Notes: generated by a model from the letters alone, not told the origin. A DNA stretch of 64,000 bases from Mytilus californianus (GCF_021869535.1 NW_026262744.1:471586-535585); one strand, 5' to 3'; positions 1 to 10,833 are shown, counted from the stretch's first letter. Program-made: numbers and translations.

Positions 1-1
1 A

Positions 2-580
2 GCCGCAAGTAATGTAGTACAACAGGAATGGGAAAAGGTTCTAAACGATTCGGACATTCAAAACTATGTTTCTAACAAGGGCATAAGTTGGAAATTCATA
101 GTAGAACTAGCCCCTTGGATGGGTGGATTTTACGAGAGACTAGTGGGACTTGCAAAGCGTTCATTGCGAAAAACCATAGGAAAGGTTTGTTTGAGCGTTG
201 AACAATTACGAACACTTTTAACAGACGTTGAGGCCGTGGTAATTAGTAGACCGTTAGCATACATTGGTGAGGATATTGGCTCTATAATTGTGTTAACACC
301 GTCTTGTTTCCTCACTCTAAATAAACACACAGGAATACCAGAGCGTATCGATAATGATGACGATCCAGAATATAAACCACAGTTTAGTTCAACCGATAAT
401 CTTTTGGAACTTTGGAAAAAGGGTCAAAAACATTTAAACAGATTCTGGAAAGTGTGGCGAGATGATGATCTGCTCAGCATTCGTGAAAGAACTACCGTTA
501 AACTTAAAGAGAAAAGAGTTCGCTCAAATCATATTCAATTTCAGGTGGTCAATATTACTGAGGAGATATTTTGCATTTAG
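2..580 (+). CDS. BEL/Pao retrotransposon pol, integrase C-terminal part (5' partial)
   Basis: The frame is open from base 2, so the protein runs off the left edge; it stops at TAG 578-580 (192 codons visible). Upstream of the first ATG the frame reads a stretch ending ISWKFIVELAPW, followed by MGGFYERLVGLAKRSLRK. This is the end of the integrase catalytic core in BEL/Pao elements, where the E of the YER motif is normally the third acidic catalytic residue. The C-terminal part carries LWKKGQKHLNRFWKVW and LLSIRERT, matching the tryptophan-rich tail domain that follows BEL/Pao integrases. The product would insert retrotransposon cDNA into chromosomes. I see no stop or frameshift inside it, so this end may be fairly young, but I could not recognise a 3' LTR downstream. 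The family is clear; completeness of the element is unknown. Confidence 0.82.
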   Translation, partial: AASNVVQQEWEKVLNDSDIQNYVSNKGISWKFIVELAPWMGGFYERLVGLAKRSLRKTIGKVCLSVEQLRTLLTDVEAVVISRPLAYIGEDIGSIIVLTPSCFLTLNKHTGIPERIDNDDDPEYKPQFSSTDNLLELWKKGQKHLNRFWKVWRDDDLLSIRERTTVKLKEKRVRSNHIQFQVVNITEEIFCI

Positions 581-1409
581 CTTTACTCTTTCTAGCGCTT
601 TGATAATTATTCCCGTTGTATACTGAAAGACAAGGAAATCAATGGACTGCCACATTGGTCTTACTTTTAAATTAAAAAATAAATACTATTTTCCAATTGC
701 GGTATAAAACCGCATTTTGATAAACACATTATCTTCAAAATCCATCACAAAGATGTAAACTCTACTTAAGTTTACATGGTGTTGCATTTACATTCACAAA
801 TGAAGCGGTCTGTATATCTTTACCAGATTAGATTTTTTTGTACAAGACAAAGTCTTTGACTTTACTTTCAGTTTCAATTTATATCTTACAGCACCTATCA
901 ATTTAAAAATTAAACAAAACAAAATAAAATAACAATCTCATCGTTCTGAATCTAAAATATAAAAGAAAAACAAATTTTATATTACCGAAACAAATTGACT
1001 ACATATTTTTATTATTATTTTTATACAAGGATCCTCAGATATATTATTGGATTGGGTCTAGGATTAGAGAATAACAGACAAAAAAGTGCAGAATAATTCA
1101 AAGGGCAAATGAATAGAGATACATTAGTCAAATTGATAAACGGAGGATTCAGACTCACCAACCACATGTGTTTCATTCAACAAGTCACACCATTCTTTTA
1201 CTAATATTTCATCAGATTTTACGGCTTATTTTCAAATAAAATGAACTTTCCCATCCTCTGGCACATACATTACACTGCCATAAATCTAAGGCAATGGCTT
1301 TTCAAGCACAGCAACTATAAAGATATTTGTAGAATGCTTAAATGACATTTACATCTAACTTTAAATATATAATAATCAAACTTACTTTCATTGAAGGATG
1401 TATACCCAA
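581..1409. other. No gene recognised (AT-rich flank of BEL/Pao fragment)
   Basis: AT-rich sequence after the integrase stop. A 3' LTR would be expected here but I could not identify TG...CA boundaries or a polypurine tract with confidence. It shows no visible similarity to the stretch upstream of the other BEL fragment (18784-19576). Confidence 0.4.
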
Positions 1410-1729
1410 TACAATTATCAAAAAATGTTATCAAATTTACAGTTAAATGTTCAAAAATTATCAATACACCGATGATAGGTCAGGTGTACATTCTATATAA
1501 ATATCTATAAAATATGGTCGATTTAAGTTTTCATCTAATACAATCATCAAAATTGTGGTCAAATTTACAGTGAAATGTAGAAAAATTATCAATAATCCGA
1601 TGGCAGGTTAGGTGTTACATTCTATGCAATTGTTTTTAGAATATGGTCGATTTAAGGTAACATCTGAATGAATTATCCGAAAAGTGGTAAAATTTACTGA
1701 AAAATGTTGTAAAATTTTCAATAAAGCTG
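1410..1729 (-). repeat. Diverged piece of the 47.7-64 kb satellite
   Basis: Reverse-complement matches to satellite monomers: an ATGGTCGATTTAAG block recurs near 1513 and 1644, and GATGGCAGGTTAGGTGTTAC at 1600-1619 is the complement of the array's conserved ACACCAAACCTGCCATC block. About 2.5 monomers are present. It ends at the SINE-like insertion beginning at 1730. This is a dispersed, older copy lying about 46 kb from the main array. Confidence 0.8.
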
Positions 1730-2026
1730 CCCCCAAGGGTGACTGGGGAATAGAAATATGGTCACCATTGGTCTTCCTCCGACCGGCGGTAAAACCCTCG
1801 CTAAAGTGGGGCGTCCGTTTGGCTGTGCGGGATGTACAAATTCGCAGTCACGTCCGGTCAGAATGGGGACGTTAAATCCGATGCCTCGTGTAAAGAGAGT
1901 GCCACGTTCTTTGCACGTTAAGAACCCTTGCAACAACTCTTTGAGGGGTCCGTAGGTGGCCTGTTGCAAGGCTAAATTTCTGTCCCTATCCAATTTACCC
2001 TCATTTTCCCGTGGCAGTCCAAATTT
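1730..2026 (+). mobile_element. SINE-like element copy 1 (3' truncated)
   Basis: Starts CCCCCAAGGGTGACTGGGG and follows the family consensus to the GTGGCAGTCC block, then stops without the tail. It lies head-to-head with copy 2, so the pair forms a large inverted repeat. It is inserted at the end of a diverged satellite piece. Confidence 0.85.
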
Positions 2027-2047
2027 CATAAATTTGCTGACAAATGT

Positions 2048-2471
2048 TTGATTGATTGATTGTTGGTTGCTTAACGTCCAGTGGCAAATATTTCATGCAT
2101 ATTCAGGACGAGAACAAGTTCACAATAAATACAATAGGTAGGTTCCGTAATAGATTAAGGGATTAAGGTCGGAGAAATTTAGACTGCCACGGGAAATGAG
2201 GGTATATTGGATAGGGACAGAAATTTAGCCTTGCAACAGGTCACCTACGGACCCCTCAATGAGTTGTTGCAAAGGTTCTTAACGTGCAAAGAGCGTGGCA
2301 CTCTCTTTACACAAGGCATCGGATTTAACGTCCCCATTCTGACCGGACGTGGCTGCAAATTTGTACATCCCGCACAGCCAAACGGACGCCCCCACTTTAG
2401 CAAGGGTTTTACTGCCAGTCCGAGGAAGACCAATGGTGACCATACTTCTATTCCCCATTCACCCTTGGGGG
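2048..2471 (-). mobile_element. SINE-like element copy 2 (full length)
   Basis: Tail (TTGA)n with GTTGGTTGC at the left, head ending CCCTTGGGGG at the right, so the element lies on the minus strand. It belongs to the subfamily with GATTAAGGGATTAAGG (about 2152). There is one extra C in the GCCCCC block. No adjacent target-site duplication is clear, but 24-bp near-identical direct repeats (2027-2050 and 2540-2564) bracket this copy plus about 70 bp. Confidence 0.9.
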
Positions 2472-2589
2472 TTTATTATTGTAACTGTACTTTAATAACA
2501 TGTTTCTTAACAGAACATGATATCATATACTATACTGCTCATAAAATTTGCTGAGAAATGTTTGTGTTTGTGTTATATTTGTATTATAC

Positions 2590-2804
2590 AGAATTTTTCA
2601 TCAAATCCAAGAAACTCAACATTATTTGAACACGATCCGTATTATGCTATCAAGAGAGAAGGATCTCGATTTACTTTAAAGAACAATGAAGGGAACATTT
2701 CCCGACGGAACAGTTCATTTATTAAAAAGTTTAACGGACAAATAAACGAAGACAAAACTCTGGAGTACGAAAACATTGTGATAAAACTGACTCACAACCA
2801 TTAA
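2590..2804 (+). pseudogene. Ty3/gypsy-like pol C-terminal fragment
   Basis: One open frame ends at TAA 2802-2804. It carries EHDPYYAIKREGSRFTLKN then SRRNSSFIKKF, which resembles the small basic domain at the end of Ty3/gypsy integrases in invertebrates (pattern: glycine-serine, hydrophobic core, RN-S-FKK). The upstream part of the gene is missing, cut by unrelated sequence and SINE-like copy 2. Only about 70 residues support the call, so the family is a reasoned guess. It is unlikely to be functional alone. Confidence 0.5.
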
Positions 2805-3221
2805 GCAGATCATCACTTTTTCGAATTTTAAAGCTTTTGTTTCTATTTTTGTTTTTGATATTTCCAACATGAATGTCTCCATGCAGTTACGGCCATGATT
2901 TATTGGTGAAAGAAAAGCAGATATCGTTACGTTTTTTTTACATCCAATGTCATGTGAAACGGGTACTGCTATTTTGCATGTTGCGTGTTGTATGTTGACT
3001 TAGAGGATAAAGTTAAATGATATTTTTTGTACATTAGGGCACACCATTTTTAAACCTAAAGCTGGTTTCATGTGGGCGGTGAAATGCAGTCATCTTTTAA
3101 AAAAAACAAGTATGATGACAAAAATTACAACACAAATGTTGTCACATGTCAATTTCACCTAAAACAGTGTGCAATACGTCATGGAAGTAGTGTACACACG
3201 GGTTAACAAGATAAAAATGAA
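2805..3221. other. No gene recognised
   Basis: AT-rich sequence between two transposon remnants. No repeat or splice-like structure that I can support. Confidence 0.35.
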
Positions 3222-4110
3222 ATGGTTCAACGTTTTAAAAAGAGAAAAAAATTGGTATATCCAGAAACTGTTAACAAATACAATGGAGTATTTTCAGCGA
3301 TGGAAGAATTTATTTTATGCTCAAGAAAAACGCATTTGACTAAATGGCTCAATTGGTGGGATAACAGACGTAATCATATTATGGAAGCATTTCAATCTGT
3401 CTCTGCACCTTCAACAAATCTAGCTGAAGCATCCCATGCCTCGATGAAGCTATCTGGAGGGGCTGGTTTGAATATTGTTTAGTCTGACATATATGATATA
3501 AGTGAATGCTTTAAGTTTGAAAAGAGCATATATGGATATTGCCTTGGGTTTGTCAAATCCGGAACCGGACCATCCAAAGCTTTCAAAACATCTCGAATGG
3601 AGAAAGGACTTTTAAAATTTTGATGAACTAATGTCTGAATTAGATGGACAATACCACTCTGGAGAGCAAGGCCCTAGTAGAGTATCAATCGCATCATTTC
3701 AGCTAAATGAATCATCCTCAAAAAGAGCAGACAAGGGGGGAAATCATTACAAACGATCTGGGGTCGAAAGAGAACAGTTAAAAGTATTAGTTTCAATAAT
3801 TCTCTTAAAAAAATCAGATACGGTCAGTTCAAAATTGTTGACGTTGAGCAATATTCACCTACTGAAGCTTGTGTTACGGAAAAATCAAAAGATGGGGATT
3901 TCTACAATGGTAAGTTCAACCAAACAACGACATGTTCCTGTCCATACTCAAAATCGCAGGAAATTTTGTATAAGACAAAAGAAATATCCATGCAGACAAA
4001 AATTATTTGTTCTTCTGGAAATTGGGTTTCTTCATGATGATACAGTTTTACTTCAGTATTCTTACCAACACGACGGATCATTTCTAAACTTAGAAACCAT
4101 ACAAAAAATT
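3222..4110 (+). pseudogene. Degenerate MULE-like / SWIM zinc-finger transposase
   Basis: Remnant of a transposase-type protein in several frames. The first frame (3222-3621) has one in-frame stop (TAG 3480-3482). It reads LNWWDNRRNHIMEAF, APSTNLAEASHASMKL, then after the stop IYDISECFKFEK and VKSGTGPSKAF. The WW-x-RR and P-x-TNLAE patterns are typical of Mutator-like transposase relatives common in invertebrates. Further on, a different frame gives TTTCSCPYSKSQ near 3920-3970 and a third gives YPCRQKLFVLLEIGF near 3985-4030. Together these look like a SWIM zinc finger (CxC ... CxH) split by frameshifts, with the last His replaced by Gln. The superfamily is inferred; its dead state is seen directly. 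Confidence 0.55.
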
Positions 4111-4192
4111 CCAAGGATAAATTTTAAAATCTTTTACCTCATTCTCTCCTAAAAGTAGTTTATTTACAGCATTTTTTATTGAATTCAATAAA

Positions 4193-4330
4193 CATGAATA
4201 GTTTTGATGATTTTATACATGAATTGTCGAGGACCTCTTCCTAGGTACTCACAATTTGATGCTGCATTGTAATTTTTATAACTTGTTGAGAGAGATGAGG
4301 CTTAAATAAAATATTGAATTGAATTGATAC
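4193..4330 (+). repeat. Non-LTR retroelement 3' tail remnant
   Basis: Ends with a block reading TTGTTGAGAGAGATGAGGCTTA... AATATTGAATTGAATTGAT. The short TTGAA-type repeat after a conserved 3' block is a usual ending for non-LTR retroelements in invertebrates. Which element it came from is not known. Confidence 0.5.
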
Positions 4331-5498
4331 AAATTTCGTATATACATATTTGTTATCTACAAGTTCTATCATATTTACAAATACATAGTTAAAGAGAATA
4401 TCAAATGGGGATAGCTTTTCAGAGGCGGGTCCATTTTTTTCGAAAGGAGGGTAGCCTGCTTTATTCTTTTAATCTGTAAGTGTGGGGTCTTAATCTTGGA
4501 AATATGTTTAGAATCAGGATTTTGGGGTAAAATGTTGTTCTGTTTTCCAACTTAAGGTTAATAAATGTAGAGAGCCTGCCCCACCCCCAGCCCCCTTTTC
4601 GGAAAGTCATCACTATACATACTCAACTTTTTTCACATTTAACATTCAAAACTTTATTGTTAATATTGACCAAGGCTTTTTAACAGGCATCAATTAAAGG
4701 CAGCATCTGTCATAGATAATGCCTGTTTTAAGCATGTCGGGGTGTCAGGATTGCCCAAAAAAAAGCTCCCGACGGTCGGTCTTTCATTTGATCGATTCTG
4801 ACACACCTGGGTGTGTTCTACGACAAGAAAAACTTATGCATCACCTGAATTAATTACCGTCAGACAAATATTATTTTTTATAAAAATTTGCAAAATTATG
4901 CATCCTATTATACCGACCACACTACAGTGGGATATTACTTTCCAATGCGTTCAGGTTCGAATACGCCCTACGGTTTATTTAGAATGTGAAATAAAACTCA
5001 AGAATTCATCTAGATATACACTTTAGAAATTATTATCCATGCGCAATAAAAATATGACTGTAACTGCAGGAAGTAAGACACGAATGAATTGTTGTTACCA
5101 TCCGATAACGGTGTATGAAACATACAAGACATTTTGTAAGTAATTTATTGTACCAACTTAGTGTATGGAAAAGGGGGTGCTATGTTGTCCTTTTTTTTTC
5201 CCTATTTGTAATTACATTTCTATCGCAGAGTGATTATTTTTTCAACAATTTTAATTGAATCGAATGAAATATTCAGAATAATTTTCTTTGAATAGCAATA
5301 CATTTTTTAACAAATAATCAGGATATAATTCTATACCCCCACCCCACCCAACCCCATTTTGAGGTACGTTATTCAATAGAATATAAAAATAATTTATTAG
5401 TTGATTATTTGGTAAAGTAAAAGGTAAACATAAATGTGAACAAGTTAAGAACTGACACGAAGGGAGCACGTACTCGTGATGCATGTACATGTAACACG
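4331..5498. other. No gene recognised
   Basis: AT-rich non-coding sequence with short runs of C or G (for example 4574-4600 and 5335-5352). Open frames here are short and without recognisable motifs. Confidence 0.4.
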
Positions 5499-5914
5499 AT
5501 TGATTGATTGCTTAACGTCCAGTGGCAAATATTTCATGCATATTCAGGACGAGAACAAATTAACAATAAATACAATAGGTAGGTTCAGGAAAAGGGGCGT
5601 CCGGGATTAAGGTCGGAGAAATTTAGACTGACACGGGAAATGAGGATATATTGGATAGGGACAGAAATTTAGCCTTGCAACAGGTCACCTACGGACCCCT
5701 CAAAGAGTTGTTGCAAGGGTTCTTAACGTGCAAAGAGCGTGGCACTCTCTTTACACGAGGCATCGGATTTAACGTCCCCATTCTGACCGGACGTGGCTGC
5801 AAATTTGTACATCCCGCACAGCCAAACGGACGCCCCACTTTAGCAAGGGTTTTACTGCCGGTCGGAGGAAGACCAATGGTGACCATACTTCTATTCCCCA
5901 GTCACCCTTGGGGG
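5499..5914 (-). mobile_element. SINE-like element copy 3 (near full length)
   Basis: Complete head at right (CCCTTGGGGG) and tail at left; the GTTGGTTGC block next to the tail is shortened. Flanks read ACATGTAACACGA (left) and ACATGTTACACGA (right), a 13-bp target duplication with one mismatch. Belongs to the subfamily with GGGGCGTCCGGGATTAAGG. Confidence 0.93.
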
Positions 5915-6277
5915 ACATGTTACACGAAAACGAATGTCAATACATGTATGATTTCCTATTCAGTGTGAATCAATAAGATTTTCAAAATCTTACACACGAA
6001 TATTTTAAATCTGGATTTTAAAAAAGTGTTATGGAAAGTTTTAAATTGAAATTCATCTCACAAATATGATATAAATTCCCAGTCGGCAACAAAAAAACTA
6101 TCAGACGCTTATAACTTTGAAGTAATTTTTATAGTTTGCATTTTATCAAAGAAAATAATGACCTCACACAGGTCATTATTTTATGCGTTGGAGTATATTT
6201 CATTGAAACATGGTATCGTCCGGGTTGTTTCTTCGAAAGAATGACCTATCGTTCTGAAAGAAAATTACTCCATATAG

Positions 6278-6364
6278 GTATATAAAGTTACAGATCACAC
6301 AACTGGAGGAACAGGATATAATCAAAGAGCTGATTGCTCTGAGGTTGAAGAAGATGCATAAAAG
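6278..6364 (+). CDS. Candidate internal exon, unknown protein
   Basis: An 87-bp stretch lies between a possible acceptor (CATATAG|GTAT, AG at 6276-6277) and a strong-looking donor (AAAAG|GTAACT at 6365). One frame is open and reads KLQITQLEEQDIIKELIA then LRLKKMHK. It is rich in Leu, Glu, Lys and Ile with heptad-like spacing, as in a short coiled coil. I do not recognise the protein and see no partner exon. The evidence is only splice-site shape plus residue make-up, so chance is quite possible. Confidence 0.2.
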
Positions 6365-7642
6365 GTAACTTGAATTACCATAAAAGCAGCCCCACCAACC
6401 CAGCCGGCTTTGTCCCAATATTGCTTTTGGCGTATGTTTTTCTTAAAAAAATAGTAAGACTCATAACTCAATCAAAACTCGCTATACTTAACATAAAAAT
6501 CTGCAAATACTGTTGATTCAAATTAAATTTTCCAACTAGATTCCATACATTCGACTCAGCATGGTCAACTAGATGGAATGCAACTTCGCCAAGCAATTAT
6601 AACAGTAATTGATTTGGTTTCACTTGAAAGTTTTCTGTCAATTTACAAAGGTAGATAGTTGACCTTAAAAAAGCTGGCTATCAAGATTTTAGTTTGCTTA
6701 AACTATGGTTTTCATTATAAATATATATTGAAAAATTATAAATATATCTAATGCAGATATGTGTCAGGCCAAGAATTGTTTGGGCACTTATTAGCATTTC
6801 AAACTGGTTCCGTACTCGAGCCTCGATAATGGGTGTACCTAAATGACGAATAACGGTTAAGAGATGGACTATTTGGTTGTTAAGATCCCGTTTCGATCAC
6901 TTATAAAACTTTGAATTGTAAGGCAATAAAGACAACCATTGGGGACATTTCGACAATGACTGACATGAAAACTACGTACTTTCGAAATGGAATCCGTCAA
7001 CTGACATTACTTTGTTCATTGATATTTCTGTCAACTTACGGTGCATCGTTTGATGTGTAACACACCAGCAGATTCACGTGTGCGCTTGACTCTTTATTGT
7101 CGCCAAAACATACTAAAATATTCTAACTTTCGTTTTAAAAAAACACATGTTGTCTAAAACTGGAGTATGACTTGATTGCATTAAAGATCTGAACGTAGAC
7201 GGAACAACTCAATCCGTGTATTTTTTCAAGCATCATTGATATGAAGTCGTACTCTCCACGTAGATACTTGACTTTAACACAAGACGGATTGTATGAATAT
7301 ATGCAATTCTGTTTAACAATATTTTGAAACTTTCGTATGCACAAATTGTCAATTTAATTTCCCATTTGTGCACATGCGCAGATATGTAACCATCATGGTT
7401 TAGATTAACCCGAATAATTGTTTTATTCCGATAATTCCGATCATTAATCTACTAAAGACAATTATAAGAACAATCAGAGAATTATTATCATGACCTACTG
7501 ATGCTCCAAAACAAGCCATCAACTTTTAATTATTTTTTTTTTATGTGTTTTCATGAATTTCGAGAATTTATAAAAAAAACATATAAATATCTGCATAAGT
7601 TTATTAAACTTGAATACCCTCAATGAAATTTTTTTTTAATAG
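6365..7642. other. No gene recognised
   Basis: AT-rich sequence. No motif-bearing frame, repeat array or element boundary that I can support. Confidence 0.35.
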
Positions 7643-7808
7643 ATACGTCCTTAATGAAAGCAAGGAGAAGGAACCCATGGTGAACGTACTCTATGGGCGA
7701 AAGAACTCAGGTCGAACAGACCAAGGGCAAACCGACCCAATACCAAATTCACGCATGCGTACTACAAAAATATACTCTAAAAACATCCGGTTACAAGTAA
7801 ACAAATAA
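7643..7808 (+). CDS. Candidate terminal exon, unknown basic protein
   Basis: A run of nine T followed by AATAG (AG at 7641-7642) makes a good 3' splice site. The frame after it is open to TAA 7806-7808 and reads VLNESKEKEPMVNVLYGRK then GRTDQGQTDPIPNSRM, ending in a basic stretch. An AATAAA lies 40 bases past the stop (7848-7853), as expected for a poly(A) signal. The residue mix (Lys, Arg, Asn, Gln; few hydrophobics) is unlike random AT-rich DNA. I do not recognise the family and no upstream exon was found. Confidence 0.3.
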
Positions 7809-7853
7809 CGTTCCTGTAAGATGAAATGAAATCTAATAATTTACATAAATAAA

Positions 7854-8611
7854 AAAGGGTATATATTGTTACATTAAAACATGAGAAACTATAACACTAT
7901 TGATAGTGATTGTTTTTCAAGCCTAACTTATAAATTAAAATAAATGATGCAGATGCTTAAATATGTGTAAAAATCGGTATCAAGAAATGGCACGAAAGTT
8001 GTTATAAAATTGTAATACACAGAAAGGGATGCGGCATACAACCTGGTAACGGTTCAATGATTTTACAGCCTGCAGTAAAGGCTTTCAGAAGACTTGAAGT
8101 CTTCTTCCACCAAAAACAAAGAGGTCGTAAATTATAGGGCTAGTAATGAGACATGATAAGAGTTGAAACACAACCATAACAGCTGCACCATACACTAAAT
8201 TTTACGGTCAATAGGTCAGTCTGCTAAATTACATGAAAACAAATAATTAGTAATCTCAACACTTTTAAAATAGCAAATTATTGTCAGCAATTAAATACTT
8301 ATGAGAGATAAGATATAACTAGTTTACAAATTAAGCTCACTGACAGTATTTTAAACTTTAATTAAAAGACAGATATTGATAAAAGTGCAAACTCCATGAT
8401 GAATGTCAAAGACAAAAGGTGAACATACGATGACTGATCAGAAACTTTACAAAAAGTATATATATATCCAAATAAGGACAAATTAAAAATTCTTCCAATT
8501 TTACAAAAATTGTAAAAGAAATAATTTAAGATCATGCATGCAACATGCATACTAGTCAATTTCATGTGACACATGTAAATAATGCTAAATAATTTTGTCG
8601 TTTGTGCTGCT
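7854..8611. other. No gene recognised
   Basis: AT-rich sequence up to the left target duplication of the 8621-10859 element. Nothing else to support. Confidence 0.35.
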
Positions 8612-8620
8612 CAACTTAAC
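8612..8620 (+). repeat. Left target-site duplication (CAACTTAAC)
   Basis: Identical to 10860-10868. The two copies exactly abut the inverted termini of the element between them. Confidence 0.85.
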
Positions 8621-8649
8621 GGGTACGTCTAAACACTGCTCAGAACCTC

Positions 8650-8663
8650 CTGAGTGCACTCAG
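8650..8663. repeat. Subterminal palindrome CTGAGTGCACTCAG (left)
   Basis: 14-bp perfect palindrome, the same as the two copies at the right end. A palindrome placed symmetrically inside both termini is a plausible transposase-binding site (inference). Confidence 0.7.
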
Positions 8664-9464
8664 GACCCTTTATAGGCATCGTATTTGCACACAGGATGGC
8701 TGTATATATTCGTTACACGCTACTTGTTTAAGAGTTAAATTTTGGTGGAATTTGAAATCGAACTTAGATAGATATGTCAATTCTTATAAAATAGTGAGGG
8801 CACGTGTCACTGATTACACAACTACTGAGCCGTGAATTATTCATTCAACAAAATTGATTGGATTATCTTTATTGTTATTTATGAATTGTGTTGTTAGTAC
8901 AGTGTTACGTTTAAAATTAATAACACGATGTTTTAAGTTTTTAGGGATTGTTTAATGTAGTTAAATTTAAATTATGCATAGTAAATTTTACGTTTATGGA
9001 GAACAAAATTTAAAAAAAAAACATTTCTATGGATACCTATGGATCTTCAGAACGCTGGCACTGTTGTACCATTATATTCTGCTCTACTTCATCATTGTTG
9101 TATTTAATTGTATTTAAATTATCATATTTGGGTATTATTCGATGTACTTTTCATGATGACGGCTAAATTAATTTTGTTGTGGTCTGCAGTTCATGCATAA
9201 AGAAAATTTAAAAAAATCGTGTTTATTTTATAGTTGCCATTTTTCTGTAACAAGTTCGATTTTTGTTTTTCTTTGGGATTTTTTTTCTCTCTCTCCAAAA
9301 TCAACTTAATAAACACAAAACAATGTTTACTGAATATCAAATTTTATTGAATTTGTATATCTTTATTATTCTCAATAAACCATACATAGGTATAGAGAAG
9401 ACAATTATGTACAATATTTACAATGACAATATTTAGATGAATTTATTTATATGATTTGCTAAGT

Positions 9465-9761
9465 CTAATGTCTTGGCTGCGTACATGCTGTCCTTGGTCT
9501 TTTTCTTTGGTTTGGCTTACGAGCAAATTTCTGGGATTTTGGCACTTCAAAATATGTGCACGAAGACTTAGTCGTGGTTTGAACGGATTTCGTGTCAATC
9601 AACAGTCTCCGAAATAGTCTTTCTCGCTGTTCTTTTGTTTTCGAAAACCAACATTGAAATGATACATCATGTTTTCTGTACGGACCGAAATGTTCATAAT
9701 TTTTTTTTACAGTAAAATACCAAAATATGATAAATTGCGTGAGTTCGATATACGATAGCAC
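9465..9761 (-). CDS. Uncharacterised open frame inside the TIR element
   Basis: A 98-codon frame on the minus strand. The first 20 or so codons are AT-rich and may be intron. From about residue 21 it reads NYEHFGPYRKHDVSFQCWF then KTKEQRERLFRRLL, and ends with a very basic tail (KFARKPNQRKRPRTACTQ). The basic tail and aromatic, charged middle look like real protein rather than chance. AATAAA-like sequence follows the stop on the minus strand (near 9435-9445). I do not recognise it as a transposase. It could be the last exon of an unknown transposon protein or a captured host exon. Confidence 0.35.
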   Translation of the reverse strand: MLSYIELTQFIIFWYFTVKKNYEHFGPYRKHDVSFQCWFSKTKEQRERLFRRLLIDTKSVQTTTKSSCTYFEVPKSQKFARKPNQRKRPRTACTQPRH

Positions 9762-9879
9762 TTATTTAGGACAGTAGACTGACAAAAATTAACAAGGGAA
9801 GAACTGAGAAAGAAAATTAAATTTTATTTGTTTTACAATAAAAAAATCATTTTTTTTTAATTTAGTTTAGAATCACACT

Positions 9880-10230
9880 ACAATCTTACTTACAAAATGT
9901 TTAGAAATAATACCCAAATATGATAATTTTCAGAAAACGGAGACAAATTCATTTTTTTCAGAATTTATTTACATATTGAAATTCGTTCTAGGCTTGTATT
10001 ACTGCATGGACAAGAACGATTTAAATGAGAAATAAAATCTTACTAAATGCTGATTTGTTAAACATTCGTATTACTCAGAAATAAAATTTAGACATTTTCT
10101 TTCACTGTTTTACAACAAATCATTCTTCAGAATTTACTTTTACATTAAAACTGCTCAAGGAATCTAAATACTGGACAAGAACGAACTCAATGTAAAACCA
10201 AATCTTACTACATGAAATTGTTTAGAAATA
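9880..10230. repeat. Diverged internal repeats of about 170-190 bp
   Basis: Blocks such as TTCAGAATTTA, GGACAAGAACGA, AATCTTACTA and TTTAGAAATAA recur in the same order near 9890-9960, 9958-10130 and 10127-10220. These are about two to three poorly conserved tandem units inside the TIR element. Confidence 0.5.
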
Positions 10231-10320
10231 ACCGCCACATTTTGCAATAATTTATATCTATATTTTTGAACGTTTTCAAATGAAATGAATTGAATTAAAA
10301 TTTCCCAACTATATGTAGTT

Positions 10321-10484
10321 TTCTCATATTTCTCAAATGGCTTCAATTATTACAAACAAAACGAAAAGTTTATTTAACATTTTTTTCTAAAACAATATAT
10401 CTTTCTCATATTTCTCAAATGGCTTCAATTATTACAAACAAAACGAAAAGTTTATTTAACATTTTTTTCTAAAACAATATATCT
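10321..10484. repeat. Perfect tandem duplication, 2 x 82 bp
   Basis: 10321-10402 and 10403-10484 read the same (TTCTCATATTTCTCAAATGG ... AATATATCT). No differences seen, so the duplication is recent or is an assembly effect. It lies inside the TIR element. Confidence 0.85.
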
Positions 10485-10793
10485 TCATTGTTCTTTATTT
10501 TTCAAAAGACATCTTGGTTTTGTTTGTTTGCCAAGCTTACTTGTATGAGGTTAATACCATTACTAATCATTCCTAATTATTAAAGATCAAACGACCTAAT
10601 CAACATGATAATTGATATTCAATATAATCATCGGTCATGCCTGACATATTTCTTAAAATCGGCGCGTGCCAATGAAAACTTCAATAACTTCTTAAATAAT
10701 AAATTTATTTTATCAAAACAAAAATTATAAGATGGACAATTAAATTAACTATCGAATGCATACCTTCACTACTCACTAAAACAACTATTTCAT

Positions 10794-10833
10794 GTCCTGA
10801 GTGCACTCAGAAGGTCCTGAGTGCACTCAGAAG
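10794..10833. repeat. Subterminal repeat 2 x 20 bp with palindrome (right)
   Basis: GTCCTGAGTGCACTCAGAAG occurs twice head to tail (10794-10813, 10814-10833), then a third partial copy (GTCCTGAG) leads into the right terminal inverted repeat. Each full copy holds the CTGAGTGCACTCAG palindrome. Confidence 0.85.

Noticed and set aside
3902..4114. Minus-strand frame MEFFVWFLSLEMIRRVGKN... opposite the SWIM-type remnant
   Set aside because: It is the antisense of the transposase-like sequence on the plus strand, where the recognisable motifs lie.
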